Shown piece after piece: positions 35,540-47,771 of a stretch of 64,000 bases of DNA. Position 1 is the first letter of the stretch, and the number at the start of each line of letters is the position of its first letter. The DNA comes from Alitta virens (taxonomy: Eukaryota; Annelida; Polychaeta; Phyllodocida; Nereididae), in NCBI GenBank assembly GCA_932294295.1, contig OW028580.1:33860136-33924135 (forward strand), in the 5' to 3' direction. The position numbers and the translations under genes are program-made. A model generated the notes under the pieces. It saw only the letters and a list, made by a program, of their open reading frames with translations. It was not told the origin of the DNA and searched no databases.

Positions 35540-37050
35540 GGAAGGTTTCAGTGTTGTTTGGAATAACTGGAACACATTAATTTCAATACAAATATATAGA
35601 CAACCTATGATGCACAGAAAAATATCGGAATGCTGTCGAGGTGATATTTAACTGTGTGATGCACCATGACTACAGGGGTTACAGTTAACTTTGAATTTAA
35701 TTTCTGTAGTTTGAATACCTCAGGCTTCATTCCCCATAACATTTGTATGAGTGTTTTTTACCCCAAGGGTACTTTTAATTAAATAAATATTGTATTAACA
35801 TAATGCTTATCACGTCAATATTCACTTAAAAGTTGTTACTGCCTCTTATCATTCAATGACAAATATTGAATTTTTTTTTTTTATTGTGCTGCAGCTAGGA
35901 ATTTGCCAGTAAAACCCAGTCTTATCCTTATATTATTTTACTAAGAGAATCATCTTTGCTGAAAGTATGCTTTTAACGAAGTGTGTGTTCTGTTCACTTG
36001 GCTTTGCTGAGAATCAATTAATTATTGAAATACTAACTAAAATGGCACACAGTGCTTCAGGTGTTATTGTATCCAGTTGACATAATATGGGCACAAAATA
36101 AATCAATGCAGCAGATAAAATGTAGTGATGCCAACACTATTGTGTCATGAGATTCACAAAGTAAAAAGACGTTCACTAAAGGTCAAAATGAGATTGATCC
36201 CAATTCTACCTGTCTGTGGCAACAACTATAGTCAGCACAACCAGATATAGATATGTAGATAGATAACAAGTAATGATGAGGTGATACGACGTGAGTCCAC
36301 ACCTATAGGAACAGCTAGGTGCAGGGAGAACTAGGTATAGCAAACAGTGTACCTTGCCTAGAGCCCTGTGTTGTCCACTGGGGTTCAATGTCTCCCCCCC
36401 CCCCCAACAGTGTTACCACCCTGTGCAGGAAGCCCAGGACTTTCTAGTGCAAAGGTGATGTATGATGGTTGCTAGTTATGTGGCTGCATGTACTTTCAAC
36501 TGAATAGGCTCCAGAGCAATAAAATACCATGCAATGCATGAAAATACAACTGCCAGTTCTGTCATTCTTTGTTCAGTCACGTTAAGCTTATCACTGAAAT
36601 TGGCCTGGAGCTGCTGAGATAACCTGTGCAATTGTTTTCACTTGTATACTGTCAAGAGCATGGGCTTATGAGATTCAGAGTTTCTAAGTTACACACACAT
36701 GAGAGACATGAGAGACATTCAATTATTCAGTACACATCAAAGTCAGATAATAATATAATAACATTGACATTACATTCCCTCCAACCAAAAGAGATTGCCT
36801 TTGCTGATAATAAAGCATCACTCTAAGTCAGGACATCAAGACAGGGTGCCATTCTAATGTTTCAAAATCCTTCAGGGTTCACCCAAAGTAATTTTTCCAG
36901 ATATGTAAGTTGTGAAAAACAGCAACATGCTTCAGTTATAATAACATGGGCACAATTTAATATGCTTTTGAGAGTCTAACTTGTAGCGAGGCAGCTAGAG
37001 CTTATTCAAGGTCTGTCATACTCCACTAATTAGCCATCAAGCCAACATAT
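35540..37050. other. Intergenic stretch with one dispersed repeat
   Basis: 36300-36480 contains AGAGCCCTGTGTTGTCCACT followed by GGGGTTCAATGTC. It is shared with 45785-45935 and 47085-47190 and may be a third tRNA-derived SINE family. Otherwise nothing is recognised. Confidence 0.5.
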
Positions 37051-37051
37051 A

Positions 37052-38440
37052 ATGGCTTCATTGGTCTTTCTGGGATCTTTCTCACTGGTGTTCTCCATAA
37101 TCTCATGTTCTGCTGGCTAGTCGTTTAGCATCTGCGCTCAGAAGGTGAACCACTTTTCAAATGGCAGTGTAGCAGTCCAGGTGACAGTGGTGTTAGGTTA
37201 TCAAGTGGACTGGGAAGTTAAGCTAACATTCAGCGGTGTGAATTTAGGATCAGTTGATGTAAGTATTATGATCAGAACAGCTCATTAAGAACACACAAAT
37301 AAATAAACAGTTTTCCTCAAATTTAAAATTAAGTTTTACAAGCTAGATTCAGCTTGATTCAGCCATACCACTAGCTTGACCACTACCCTGCTACCAGCCA
37401 CTGAACCAAATAGTCTAGTTTTTGTTGTGTACTTGAAGCTATAAATATTAACTAAAGATATTAAATTTAAGAGCATCTTTTCAAATTAAATCCCATGTCA
37501 CAATGATAAGATGGGAAATTATTACATTATATTCAGGTTCCTCCAGCTAGACATGGCTTGGTTTGGCTCATTGAAGCTTCAGATACCTAGATAGATAGAT
37601 AGATAGATAGATAGATATGGAAAGTGCAGCCCTCTAAGGCAAGTTCTTGATGGTTGATTGATGAGGTGAGAGAGGAGAGGAGTCCACCCATGTTACAAAT
37701 TGTCCCCTGAAAGACTTAATTTTCAACTATATCACTCAGTGAGCCCTCTGAATGATCTGATGTCATACTACGCATTCCTGAAAAAAGGTCATATTAAGTG
37801 CCATTTGAATTGCTCTTATGATTTCACTATCTGTCACACATGGTCAGTTCGATCTCCCAGCCTCACACTTTTTGTCTGATTACAGTTGTCACACCATTAC
37901 CTGATATTACATCTGCTCCTGCGCAAACCACACAATTCATCACACTATCAGAGCAAAGTATATTTGCTCAAGCAACTACAGAGGATAACATATTCAAATG
38001 CAGTTGGTCATCTTTATGCTTCTAATTTAACAGCAACCTCACTCCTGACAACTCGCATGAGACATGCATTAACTATACAGAAAGAACATCGCTGACCATC
38101 AGGACCTCCATCAAGGTCACTTTAGCATCACCTACAAACCACAATGTCAGCATCTGCATCACAGGAAACCAGGCTTACAGCTGCAGCCATGCAGTGGTGT
38201 ATGCCAAAGACAATGCTACCTGTGTGACATCGAAGTGTAGAGGGTGTGAACTGCAAAATGCGACCCAAGTTTGGGTACACCTATCGGGTGCAAATGATGA
38301 GGGATTTTTCATCCCTAGATGTGTTTTCACTTGTTCAAGTGGTTCCTGTGGTGGAAATTGCCTTGAGATATATCTGGAATATATATATATCTCCCAATCT
38401 CAGTTCTCGAAACCTGCAGTGTCTGAGGTAACTTTGTGAG
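37052..38440 (+). pseudogene. Decayed paralogue of the secreted CBM2-like/Cys-rich gene
   Basis: Exon 1 (37052-37258) has a signal peptide, SICAQ and YQVDWEVKLTF, and ends at GTAAGT in phase 0 exactly like the intact gene. It contains TAG at 37118-37120, just after the signal peptide. The middle exon is not found. The last exon starts at 37886 in the same phase (1), hits TAA at 38023-38025, and continues in another frame through a C-terminal domain very like that of the intact gene (shared GNQAYSCSHAVVYAKD; then GCELQNATQVWVH, CLEIYLEYIYIS) to TGA at 38438-38440. Stop, exon loss and frameshift together make a functional product unlikely. A short GATA tract and SINE scraps (37640-37710) lie in the intron. 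Confidence 0.8.
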
Positions 38441-38499
38441 GATGTGGATTGAAGATGTAATGCACATCAACCAAATTTATTTCAATAACAGAACACTAG

Positions 38500-39690
38500 A
38501 ATCATAACAATAAAAGAGTCTTTTTGTTGCTGTTTTCTGTAAATGATTTTTTGATTTTACATTCTATGTGAACAGATTGTGTTAGTCAGATTTGTAAGTA
38601 GGAATTTAATAACAATGTTTAATTGTAATGTGGGATTTCAGTTGAGCTGAATATTACGTGGTTCCAGTTAGCAGGTGAGGTTTGGTTTGATATGGTTATT
38701 TCTAGCTAAAGATAGTTGAAAGTCATAATGGGAGGTATAGTACATTATAGAATATGATGTTGAGGCCAACTCACTAATACAAGACTCATGCATTGTTTTC
38801 TGCTATCCCAATTGGCCATCATACCCGAAGCAAATGTCTGTCCTTTTCACATTCAATGAACCAGACGAACTAGCTTATGTTTCATTGACTGAATATGCAT
38901 TCATCTCATAAAAACTCCATTATCTGCTAATCAATGTTCTTGTGTGTCTTTGTCATGTGTCTTACTTTCTTCTTCACATCCTGCTCAAGACATGACTTGC
39001 ATATTTTAGTTTTTACATCGATATTACAGCTGGGTGGTTTCAAGTCTGTACAAACTGACCAAGCTTCAAACCCAGTAGCATTGTGACATTGATCGAACAT
39101 ATGTAGCTGCTGCATGGGATGGTGGTTAAGGGATCTTGTAGTTTAAACTCATTGTACAGCTATGCTGAACAGTCCAGTGAATTACCACTAAACAGTAATG
39201 CTCTATCATTACCACAAATATGGTAGCGATAGAACAGCTACCATAAAAGAGGAATGCTCTACTGTTACTAAATTCTGGTAGCGTTTGCAGTTCATTAATA
39301 ATATGTTAGATGGCAGCAGTATCCACTTTAAAAGGGGTGATTTAGATCTTTATCACTGATGATTGATACCAGCTGATGCTGGGTGTGCAACCCCCTCCCT
39401 TCACCTCTCTGTGATTTTACCCCCTCCCGCTTGTCACCCCCTCCAGCTGTCCAGTAGCAGCTAATAGCCACATCTTTATCATGTACAATATATTGGTATC
39501 AATTAAGAATGGGAGATAGAAACTCTCCATAGAAGAGAGAACATTTTCTGTCACACAACCCACACATTATTTGTAAAATATATACAGACACGAAACTATT
39601 TAAGCAGAAATCTAAAATGTTTGTTAAACATTGATAAATATTAAATATTAAATGTTACATTCCCATTTTTATCTAAATTTCTTTTTTGAT
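38500..39690. other. Intergenic stretch
   Basis: No gene is recognised. Around 39190-39290 there are inverted short motifs (ATTACCACAAATATGGTAGC) related to sequence near 45265 and 45505. Confidence 0.5.
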
Positions 39691-39699
39691 TGCAAACAG

Positions 39700-39914
39700 C
39701 CAATCAACCAATCAATCTAACTATCAATCAATCAGTCTTACTATCAATCTAACTATCAATCAATCAATCTAACTATAAATCAATCAATCTAACTATCAAT
39801 CAATCAATCTATACATCTATCAATCAATCAATCAATTGAAATATCAATCAATCAATTAATCTAACTATCAATCAATCAATCTATCTAACTATCAATCAAT
39901 CAATCTAAATATCA

Positions 39915-39949
<35 letters not shown>

Positions 39950-40345
39950 AATCAATCACTCAATCTAACTATCAATCAATCAATCAATCTTACTATCAGC
40001 CAATCAATCTAACTATCAATCAATCAATCTTATTATCAATCAATCAATCAATCTAACTATCAATCAATCAATCAATCAATCTAACTATCAATCAATCTAT
40101 CAATCTATCAATCAATCAATCAATCAATCACTCTAACTATCAATCAATCAATCAATCTTACTATCAGTCAATCAATCTCACTATCAGTCAATCAATCTCA
40201 TTATCAATCAATCAATCAATCAATCTAACTATCAATCAATCAATCAATCTAACTATCAATCAATCAATCTAACTATCAATCAATCAATCTAACTATCAAT
40301 CAATCTATCTATATATCCATCTATCTATCTGTCTGTCTGTCTGTT
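39700..40345. repeat. ATCA/TCTA compound tetranucleotide array
   Basis: Units such as CAATCAATCTAACTAT repeat through the block, with (TCTA)n runs. A smaller companion array lies at 40415-40495. Confidence 0.95.
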
Positions 40346-40554
40346 TATCAAGCTATTATGCAGTGTGTGAAATATCATTATATAAGTTACTGTCGTTCTT
40401 TCTTTTCAATCAATTTAACAATCAATCAATCAATCTGTCTATCTATCTATCTATCTATCATCCATCCTTCTATCTATCTATCTATATATCTATATCTGCT
40501 ATTTCATTTTGACTGACGAGGTTATTTCAAAAATCTTAAACCCTTGAAGAAATT

Positions 40555-40860
40555 ACACCATCCAGACCTTACTATTATGACTACCTCACTATTAAGACCA
40601 CTTCTCTATTAGGCCATCTCACGCAGACTACCTTACTATCAAGACCTCACTATTAAGAACAACTCATTACTGATCACCTCACTGTTAAGACTACCTTGCC
40701 ACTAAGATCTGCTTATTATTTAGACCACCTCACTATTGAGACCACCTCTGAAACAGGCCACCTTACCATAAAGACCACTTTTTCCAATTATTGACCACCT
40801 CACTGTTAAGACCACCTCACAGTATTATTAACAACCTCGCCATTAGGATCAGCAATGCAA
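40555..40860. repeat. Degenerate minisatellite, CCTCACTATTAAGACCA type
   Basis: Imperfect units of roughly 17-20 bp (CACCTCACTGTTAAGACCAC, CTCACTATTGAGACCACC). The same motif reappears inverted at 44240-44350. Confidence 0.8.
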
Positions 40861-40899
40861 GGTCGGCATGATGCTATTATGGAACCACAACATGATTTA

Positions 40900-42260
40900 T
40901 AAATTGATTCAATCACTATGTTTGCTGGTCATTATCTAATCTATTTTACATGCTTGCAAATATATTTATCTATTTCATATTTAATGTCTCGCCGATTCTC
41001 CAGCAAATGTATGTAATAATACCCCATGATCACATTATTAAAATAAACAGAAACTGAACTGTCATATAATTGTCAATTTACTGTACCTAACACTATTTTG
41101 AACCTAGATCTGTAGATACAAGAATCTGGAATAAAAATAACATTTCATAATTTATTTTAATCTGCACAGTATTATAATAGCTATTAGAGAAACTAGACCT
41201 AATTTCACCAAGATAAAATCATGGAGCTAAGAATCCACTCTGGTCTCCATGATATTTGTAGTTTTAGTTTCAAAGTTGGCAAGACTTGTTTTTTCCTACA
41301 CTGCCTTTTTCCCTGGTAGTAGCTTCAATTTCTAGTTCAAAGTTTTTGCCAGCTAAAGTGGTTCATTGATGCATCAGGGAGGTAATTTCTATTGGTCATA
41401 TGAAAAAAAAAATTCTAGATGTCAACAAATGCGATTACCTTTAAACAGACATGGATGCTTCTCAATAAATGGACAGCCTCTGGTGAAGGGGCCACCATTT
41501 GGCTGGCACTCTGGAGTTAAAACACCCCCCGGAAGTTGGGCTTCAAAGCAGAAATTAAGTCCCATTTCAAGGCCCCCAGCTGCATATGCAGTGCCAATAT
41601 TATATATACTATACATGTGTGTGGTGCCAAAGCCATGTATGCCCCTTCCTCAGGTTTAGATGTTTTATTAACACTTTTCCATGTATTTCGAAAAAAAAAC
41701 TAATTCTTAGGCAGGGTGGATACAAGGGTGAGTCAGTCAGTCAGGTACTTACAGTATTCTACATTTATATTTCTGTCTCAATCTTAACATAAACTTTTGT
41801 GGTTACTCAAGACCATTTTGCATAAAACAATACCACGGTGGCATGAAGAATGGATTGAATCAGGTAGTGCAGCCTTCTACTTTCTTGACCTATGTACATA
41901 AGAATTTATTTATTTTGAATTCACACACAAATGTTATCAGATTATTATAGGCATTATGATAATTTTTAGGCTTTAGACATGGTAATTTGTTACAATGAAT
42001 TAAGCCAAGCATTATTTCACCATGGAGCAAAGGTTATTACATACAATATGTTTGAGGCATTTATATGCTGTTTTGAGATGTCCCCTACTTCTATAAGTCA
42101 GAGCAAGGATCTCATCATGCATCTTTGGCTAAATCATTGGGGACCATCTCAAAATGATAAACTGCTGAGAATTTTATTTTTTAAGAAACTTTCTCCTTTA
42201 AACAGAAGTTATATCAATCAGTTTATCTATATAATTATTATTATAACATGTTATAGTACA
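40900..42260. other. Intergenic stretch
   Basis: No supported gene or repeat. Open frames at 41366-41659 and 41979-42320 lack homology and splice context. Confidence 0.5.
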
Positions 42261-42269
42261 CTTACTTTA

Positions 42270-42372
42270 TACCCAGATAGCATTCCAAATCGGGCAAGCG
42301 TCGTTTCTACATTGTTTTGACGTCGCCAACATCGCACTGACGTCGATACGATTTGTAATGCTTACTGGGTAT
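42270..42372. mobile_element. About 100-bp MITE with terminal inverted repeats
   Basis: The left end TTTATACCCAGATAGCATTC and the reverse complement of the right end (TTTATACCCAGTAAGCATTA) match, followed by CAAATCG on both sides. Related arms occur near 12100-12152, 48163-48235 and 60285-60335. Confidence 0.75.
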
Positions 42373-42494
42373 AAAACATTCAAATGCACTTGACAATATA
42401 ACGATAAAATCAGTCTAAAAATCTAGAAAATCGAATTAAAATGAAGCCAACTGATGTACATAAACTAAAACTAGAAGAATCGGGTAAAGGCCAT

Positions 42495-42710
42495 ATGTCT
42501 AACGAGATATTATCTCCTGTTGAAGTTGTTCTCGTTTGGACAAGATAGTTTTTTGTTGGAACAAGATATTATTTTAGCATTATTTCACTAGAATAAGATA
42601 TTATCTCATTTGGCCCAGATAGTTTTTCGTTGGGACCATATAGTTTTATATTGGGACAAGATAGTTTTTCGTTGGGAAAAGATGTTATCTCGTTAGAACC
42701 AGATATTTAA
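42495..42710. repeat. Minisatellite of AGATAGTTTTTCGTTGGGAC type
   Basis: Units of roughly 20-26 bp alternate AGATAGTTTTTCGTTGG and AGATATTATCTCGTT forms. Confidence 0.75.
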
Positions 42711-42845
42711 AAAAAAGTCCATATCCCCTCCCAGCCGCTGCAGAAAACTGACATGTTTTTCCTTTAGTGGGGAGGTAAGCCATTCCACAGGAAGGTATTA
42801 TTGAATGGGTCTAATTATGTTTAAGAACCAGTTTGAATACAGACA

Positions 42846-42867
42846 ATTAAGAGAAATACAGACAGAC

Positions 42868-42903
<36 letters not shown>

Positions 42904-42904
42904 T

Positions 42905-42958
<54 letters not shown>

Positions 42959-43121
42959 TAGATAGATAGACAGACAGATAGATAGATCGATAGATAGATA
43001 GACAGATAGATAGATAGACAGATAGATTGACAGATAGATTGACAGATAGACAGATAGATTGACAGATAGACAGATAGATTGACAGATAGACAGATAGATT
43101 GACAGATAAACAGATAGACAT

Positions 43122-43162
<41 letters not shown>

Positions 43163-43350
43163 CAGATAAATTGACAGATAGACAGATAGATTGACAGATA
43201 GACAGATAGATTGACAGATAGACAGATAAACAGATAGACATATAGATAATTAGATAGATAATTAGATAGATAGATACATACATACATACATACATACATA
43301 CATACATAGATATATAGATAGATAGGTAGATACATAGATACATGGATAGA

Positions 43351-43382
<32 letters not shown>

Positions 43383-43690
43383 TAGATAGATAGACAGACA
43401 GATAGATAGATCGATAGATAGATAGACAGATAGATAGATAGACAGATAGATTGACAGATAGATTGACAGATAGACAGATAGATTGACAGATAGACAGATA
43501 GATTGACAGATAGACAGATAGATTGACAGATAAACAGATAGACATATAGATAGATAGATAGATAGATAGATAGACAGATAGATTGACAGATAGACAGATA
43601 GATTGACAGATAGACAGATAGATTGACAGATAGACAGATAAACAGATAGACATATAGATAATTAGATAGATAATTAGATAGATAGATACA

Positions 43691-43724
<34 letters not shown>

Positions 43725-44235
43725 GATAGATAGGTAGATACATAGATACATGGATAGATAGGTAGATAGATAGATAAATAGACAGATAGATAATTAGATA
43801 GGTAGATAGATATATAGATAGATAGATAGATACATAGATACATAGATAGATAGGTAGATACATAGATAGATATATAGATAGATAGACAGACATATAGATA
43901 GATAGATAGACAGATAGGTAGACAGATAGATAAAGAGATAGACATACAGACAGACAGATAGACAGATAAATAGACAGACAGATAGATAGATAGATAGATA
44001 GATAGACAGATAGACAGCTAGACAGATAGATAATTAGATAGATAGATAGACAGAGATAGATAGACAGACAGATAGATAGATAGATAGATAGACAGATAGA
44101 CAGATAAATAGATAGACAGATAGATAGATAGACAGCTAGACATATAGACAGACAGACAGATAGATAGTCAGATAATTAGATAGATAGATAGATAGGTAGA
44201 TAGATAGACACATAGACAGATAGATAGATAGATTT
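42846..44235. repeat. 1.4-kb GATA/GACA array with internal duplication
   Basis: Tetranucleotide array of GATA, GACA and CATA units. A landmark TCGA at 42987 recurs at 43411, and the (CATA)n block near 43273 recurs near 43688. A segment of about 420 bp has therefore been duplicated within the array. Long SIYLSIYL frames are artefacts. Confidence 0.95.
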
Positions 44236-44239
44236 TAAG

Positions 44240-44350
44240 AATAATGTGATCTTAACAGTGAGGTGGTCTTTTGTAACAGTGATAGTGAGGTGTTAATAGT
44301 GATGCGGTCTTAAAGTGGTCTTATTGGTGATGTGGTCTTAATAATGGGTA
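44240..44350. repeat. Inverted copy of the CCTCACTATTAAGACCA minisatellite
   Basis: AACAGTGAGGTGGTCTT and GATGTGGTCTTAATAATGG are the reverse complement of the repeat at 40555-40860. Confidence 0.75.
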
Positions 44351-44529
44351 AACTAAAATTTGGAGAAATATCATGATAGGGTGAGAGAAAGTTTGGGGAA
44401 ATATCAGCACAAATTTTCCAATAGGCCCGTGGAAGGGGGGGGGGGCACTGTAAACGCCACTTCGTATAGACTACAATAATGAAAAGAATACAGTTTTCGG
44501 ATTAGCTAATACAGTGTATATACTGAGAT

Positions 44530-44835
44530 TAAATATGTTCAATCAATTAATCAATCAATCAATCAGTAAATCAGTCCATCAATCCATCCACCCATTTATC
44601 CATCTATCTATCTTTCTTTCTTTTTTTTTCTTTCTGTTTTTATTTCTTATTTCCAGCTTTTTTTTTCTTATTAATTTCTATGTATCTACCTTTCGTTTTT
44701 TCTTTCTTTCTTTCTTTCTTTCTTTCTATGTTTCTTTCTTTCTTTCTTTCTCTCTGTCTTTCTATCTTTCTATCTTTCTTTCTTTTTTCTTTCTTTCTAT
44801 CTTTTCTTTCTTGCTTTCTATCTTTCTTTTTTTTA
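44530..44835. repeat. ATCA and CTTT simple repeats
   Basis: (AATC)n followed by a long impure (CTTT)n tract. Confidence 0.95.
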
Positions 44836-44949
44836 TTTTGCTTTTCTCTAATACGTTTTTACCCTTCACACCAACTTATACATTATTAATATGCATTATA
44901 CTTATTAATTTACATTTTAAAGAATTTTTTTTCAGTGAACATTGTTTAA

Positions 44950-46780
44950 AATGAAATTAGGTTCCTTAAATTACAGATATCTAGCAAACAAGCTGAAACA
45001 GCCATTCACTTGTGAACTTTATTATTAAGACAATAAATTGAGTTATGAGGCTGACTTATCAAACAAGATTGATAAGCATCATAATGTATACTGCTATCTG
45101 CATATAGTAGACATCAGGTCAAGGGGTGCGGAGCTGATAGGAGAGGGGGCAGTCAAAAGGGGGGGGGGTGTTAATTGGCTATCAGATAAGAGGTATGGCT
45201 CTGCCTGACCTCTGGGGTGAAAATGATAAACTATGATAGGCTTTTAAGAGGGGTAAACTTCTATCATTACCATTCTGTCGGGAACGCTAGAATTTATGAA
45301 AACAAACTCTTACGAGCACTTTTTTCCCCTTACGATCACTTTTGATGAAAAAAATCATGAGTAAACTAGAGACACTGGGTCAACTTTTAGTGAAGGTTTC
45401 AAGTCAATAGGGCAGCTGGAACATATTCAAAAAAATGTTTAAAGGTGAAAATGAGCCTCAGAGCATTACCACAGAAGTGTAGCTGTTGCTGCCTGCCTGC
45501 CTATCATTACCAATTAAATGGTAGCGCTAGAGCGCTACTATTTCGTGATAATTCACTCGACTGCTGAAGGTCGAATCCGATGAGAGTTATCTCTCTTCCA
45601 CTTGTCCCAGCATAGACACAAAGTAGAAGACACCACCAATTAAACGTGAACAAAATCTAGAGCGAACATGAAGATGAAGCGCATGTAGCTTGCCCATGCT
45701 GGGATTCGAAACCAGCCCTTCCTTGAAGCCAGTCAGAGCATTGCAATAAGCCACTCAGAAGTGGGACAGTGGGTTAGTGAGTTTATTTAATGAAGTGGTA
45801 TAAGAAAGCTGGACGAGCATGACTGCAGCATGCACTACGCACAGCCCTGTGTTGGCCACTTGGGTTTGATGTCTTTACACTTGCCATGAGGAGGCCCACA
45901 ACTTTCAGGGTCATATAGTTGCTTTTGTGATTTACAATGAATTATATAGGATATCTAACACTACCTACACCGGCTATTATGCACTATGAAAACTGAAAAG
46001 TTTCTTTGTTAATAGCTTTCTATATTATAAATTTAATTGTTAATACAATTTCGATTTGTGTTAATGCTGCAGCCACATCATGATAGGTTTGTAACACACT
46101 AGCACTTATTTTATATAGAGTTTTAGATTGAGTGAATAATGTGACTGAAGTTTTCTAAGTATTTTGTAACATTGAAAAAATACCTTATGTCTATGAAACA
46201 GTAGTTTTTTTGAACTTGCCCCAAAACAACAACAAAAAATTATAGATGGTTATGTGACCCTAACCACTCTCCTAAATGTTTTGGGGGTAGTATATAATAG
46301 CAATAATGACAAACAAGGAACCTGAGTTATTAATTAGTTTAGGAAAGTTTCTCCTTCAAGCTGATGTGTAGAGAAAACCATCTCCTGTATCCACACAGTT
46401 ATTAATTTAGTTTATTAGTTTATTAGTTATGATGTGCTTGTCATGTTTTGGACTTTGAGAGTGAAATGTTTTTATTAGCGGCTTGTATTTTTTTCTATTG
46501 TGTATGTGGATTTTAAACACGTATTATAAGTTAACTTGGTGGCTGGAACCTTGATTATTGAAATTTTATTGCTTTCTGTACTTACATTAATGTCTCTTTC
46601 ATGTTATCTTTTAACTGAATGACATATGTATCATTTATGATATTTTACATGTCAATAAAATCTATATATATATATAGTATAAAAACAAAACATTGCGGTC
46701 AGCTACAAACAGACTTGAGCAACAATTAGACTATGTAATTGAAGATAATACGTTGCATTTAAACAGTGTTAAAGGTAAGT
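44950..46780. other. Intergenic stretch with degraded SINEs
   Basis: 45540-45775 is a degraded minus-strand SINE (GTCCCAGCATAGACACAAAG; tRNA-like CTGGGATTCGAAACC). 45785-45935 is the AGCCCTGTGTTGGCCACTTG repeat. Nothing else is recognised. Confidence 0.5.
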
Positions 46781-46816
46781 GATATTTTACTAATGTGCTT
46801 CGATGTTCAATGATGT

Positions 46817-47078
46817 GTTAACATGTGAGAACACTTATGAGTTATTTTGAAGGCATATTAACATGTTAGATCATTTAAAATGAGTTATAGTTAATGATAT
46901 ATAAATATGTCAGATCATTTTAAGCTATATTTAATGATAAGTAAACATTTCAGGTGATTTATGAGTTATATTTTGTGATGTGTTAACATGTAAGTTCATT
47001 TATGAGTTATATTTTATGATATGTTAACATGTAAGATATTTTATGAGTTATGTCGATATGTTAACATCTAAGGTCATT
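46817..47078. repeat. Degenerate tandem repeat, period about 41 bp
   Basis: Seven or so units of TTAACATGTAAGNTCATTTA followed by TGAGTTATATTTTATGAT. Confidence 0.75.
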
Positions 47079-47309
47079 CACCTAAGTGCTAGGTATGGGA
47101 TAGCTGGACAGGCATAACTGCACTGTGCATTGTACAGAGCCCTGTGTAATGGCTACTAGGATTTGATTTAATGTTTTAGCAAGCTAATCAGTTGTATCCA
47201 CTGGTGCCCTATTATGGTCCTTGTTTATGACAGCTATCAATGAAAGTCTAGAAAGTTTGATGAAAACAAAAAAGTTCTAATTGCATCATTTTTTAATACC
47301 TATTAGCCT

Positions 47310-47397
47310 AGGTGGTGGGTAGGTGGGTCCTGTATTTCTGCACTAGTTGGGCTAATTAGGACAGGCAGGGACCATGGCAATGAGACGAAGGATGAAA
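47310..47397 (-). mobile_element. SINE family 2, truncated at the tRNA-like end
   Basis: GTCCTGTATTTCTGCACTAG to GACGAAGGATGAAAA matches the copies at 27668 and 30730, but the tRNA-related third is missing. Confidence 0.8.
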
Positions 47398-47424
47398 ATT
47401 TACAAATATCACTTTCAACAATAT

Positions 47425-47465
47425 TTAGGTGTCAACGGAGGTGATCCATCTAAATTGCTGCAGAA
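47425..47465 (-). repeat. Inverted scrap of the aminotransferase coding sequence
   Basis: 37 bases are the exact reverse complement of aminotransferase bases 164-200 (GGATCACCTCCGTTGACACC and neighbours). The scrap has CTGCAGCAA as in the left copy, not CTGTAGCAA as in the right. It lies about 350 bases upstream of the right aminotransferase ATG, on the opposite strand. Confidence 0.8.
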
Positions 47466-47771
47466 TCTAGGTTGTAAAAAAAATTGAATTCTGTGGTGGT
47501 TGGTTGATGCAAAATAATTCGTCTGCAGTAAAAAACTGGTCCAGTCCAATTCTGTTTGTAAATGATGAGCTAGTACTGAGTGTTTGTTGCACCACAATTC
47601 GCCCCCAACTGGATGTTTCGTAACTGGAATGTGATTGATTTGTCATCCGATATTGGTCGTTTCGTGTTATCTCAAATTCTTATTTTGAAAATCGGCATTT
47701 TAATCTCAAAACAGTACTCATTGAGAACATTCACATTGCACTGATGTAATATATTATTAATTTCAGGGACC

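Noticed and set aside
42798..43945. Long minus-strand open frames of 180-350 codons
   Set aside because: They read [16 protein letters not shown] from the GATA/GACA array. All frames of such an array stay open, and there is no start context or homology.
44514..44954. 146-codon frame rich in Phe, Leu and Ser
   Set aside because: It is translated CTTT and ATCA simple repeats.
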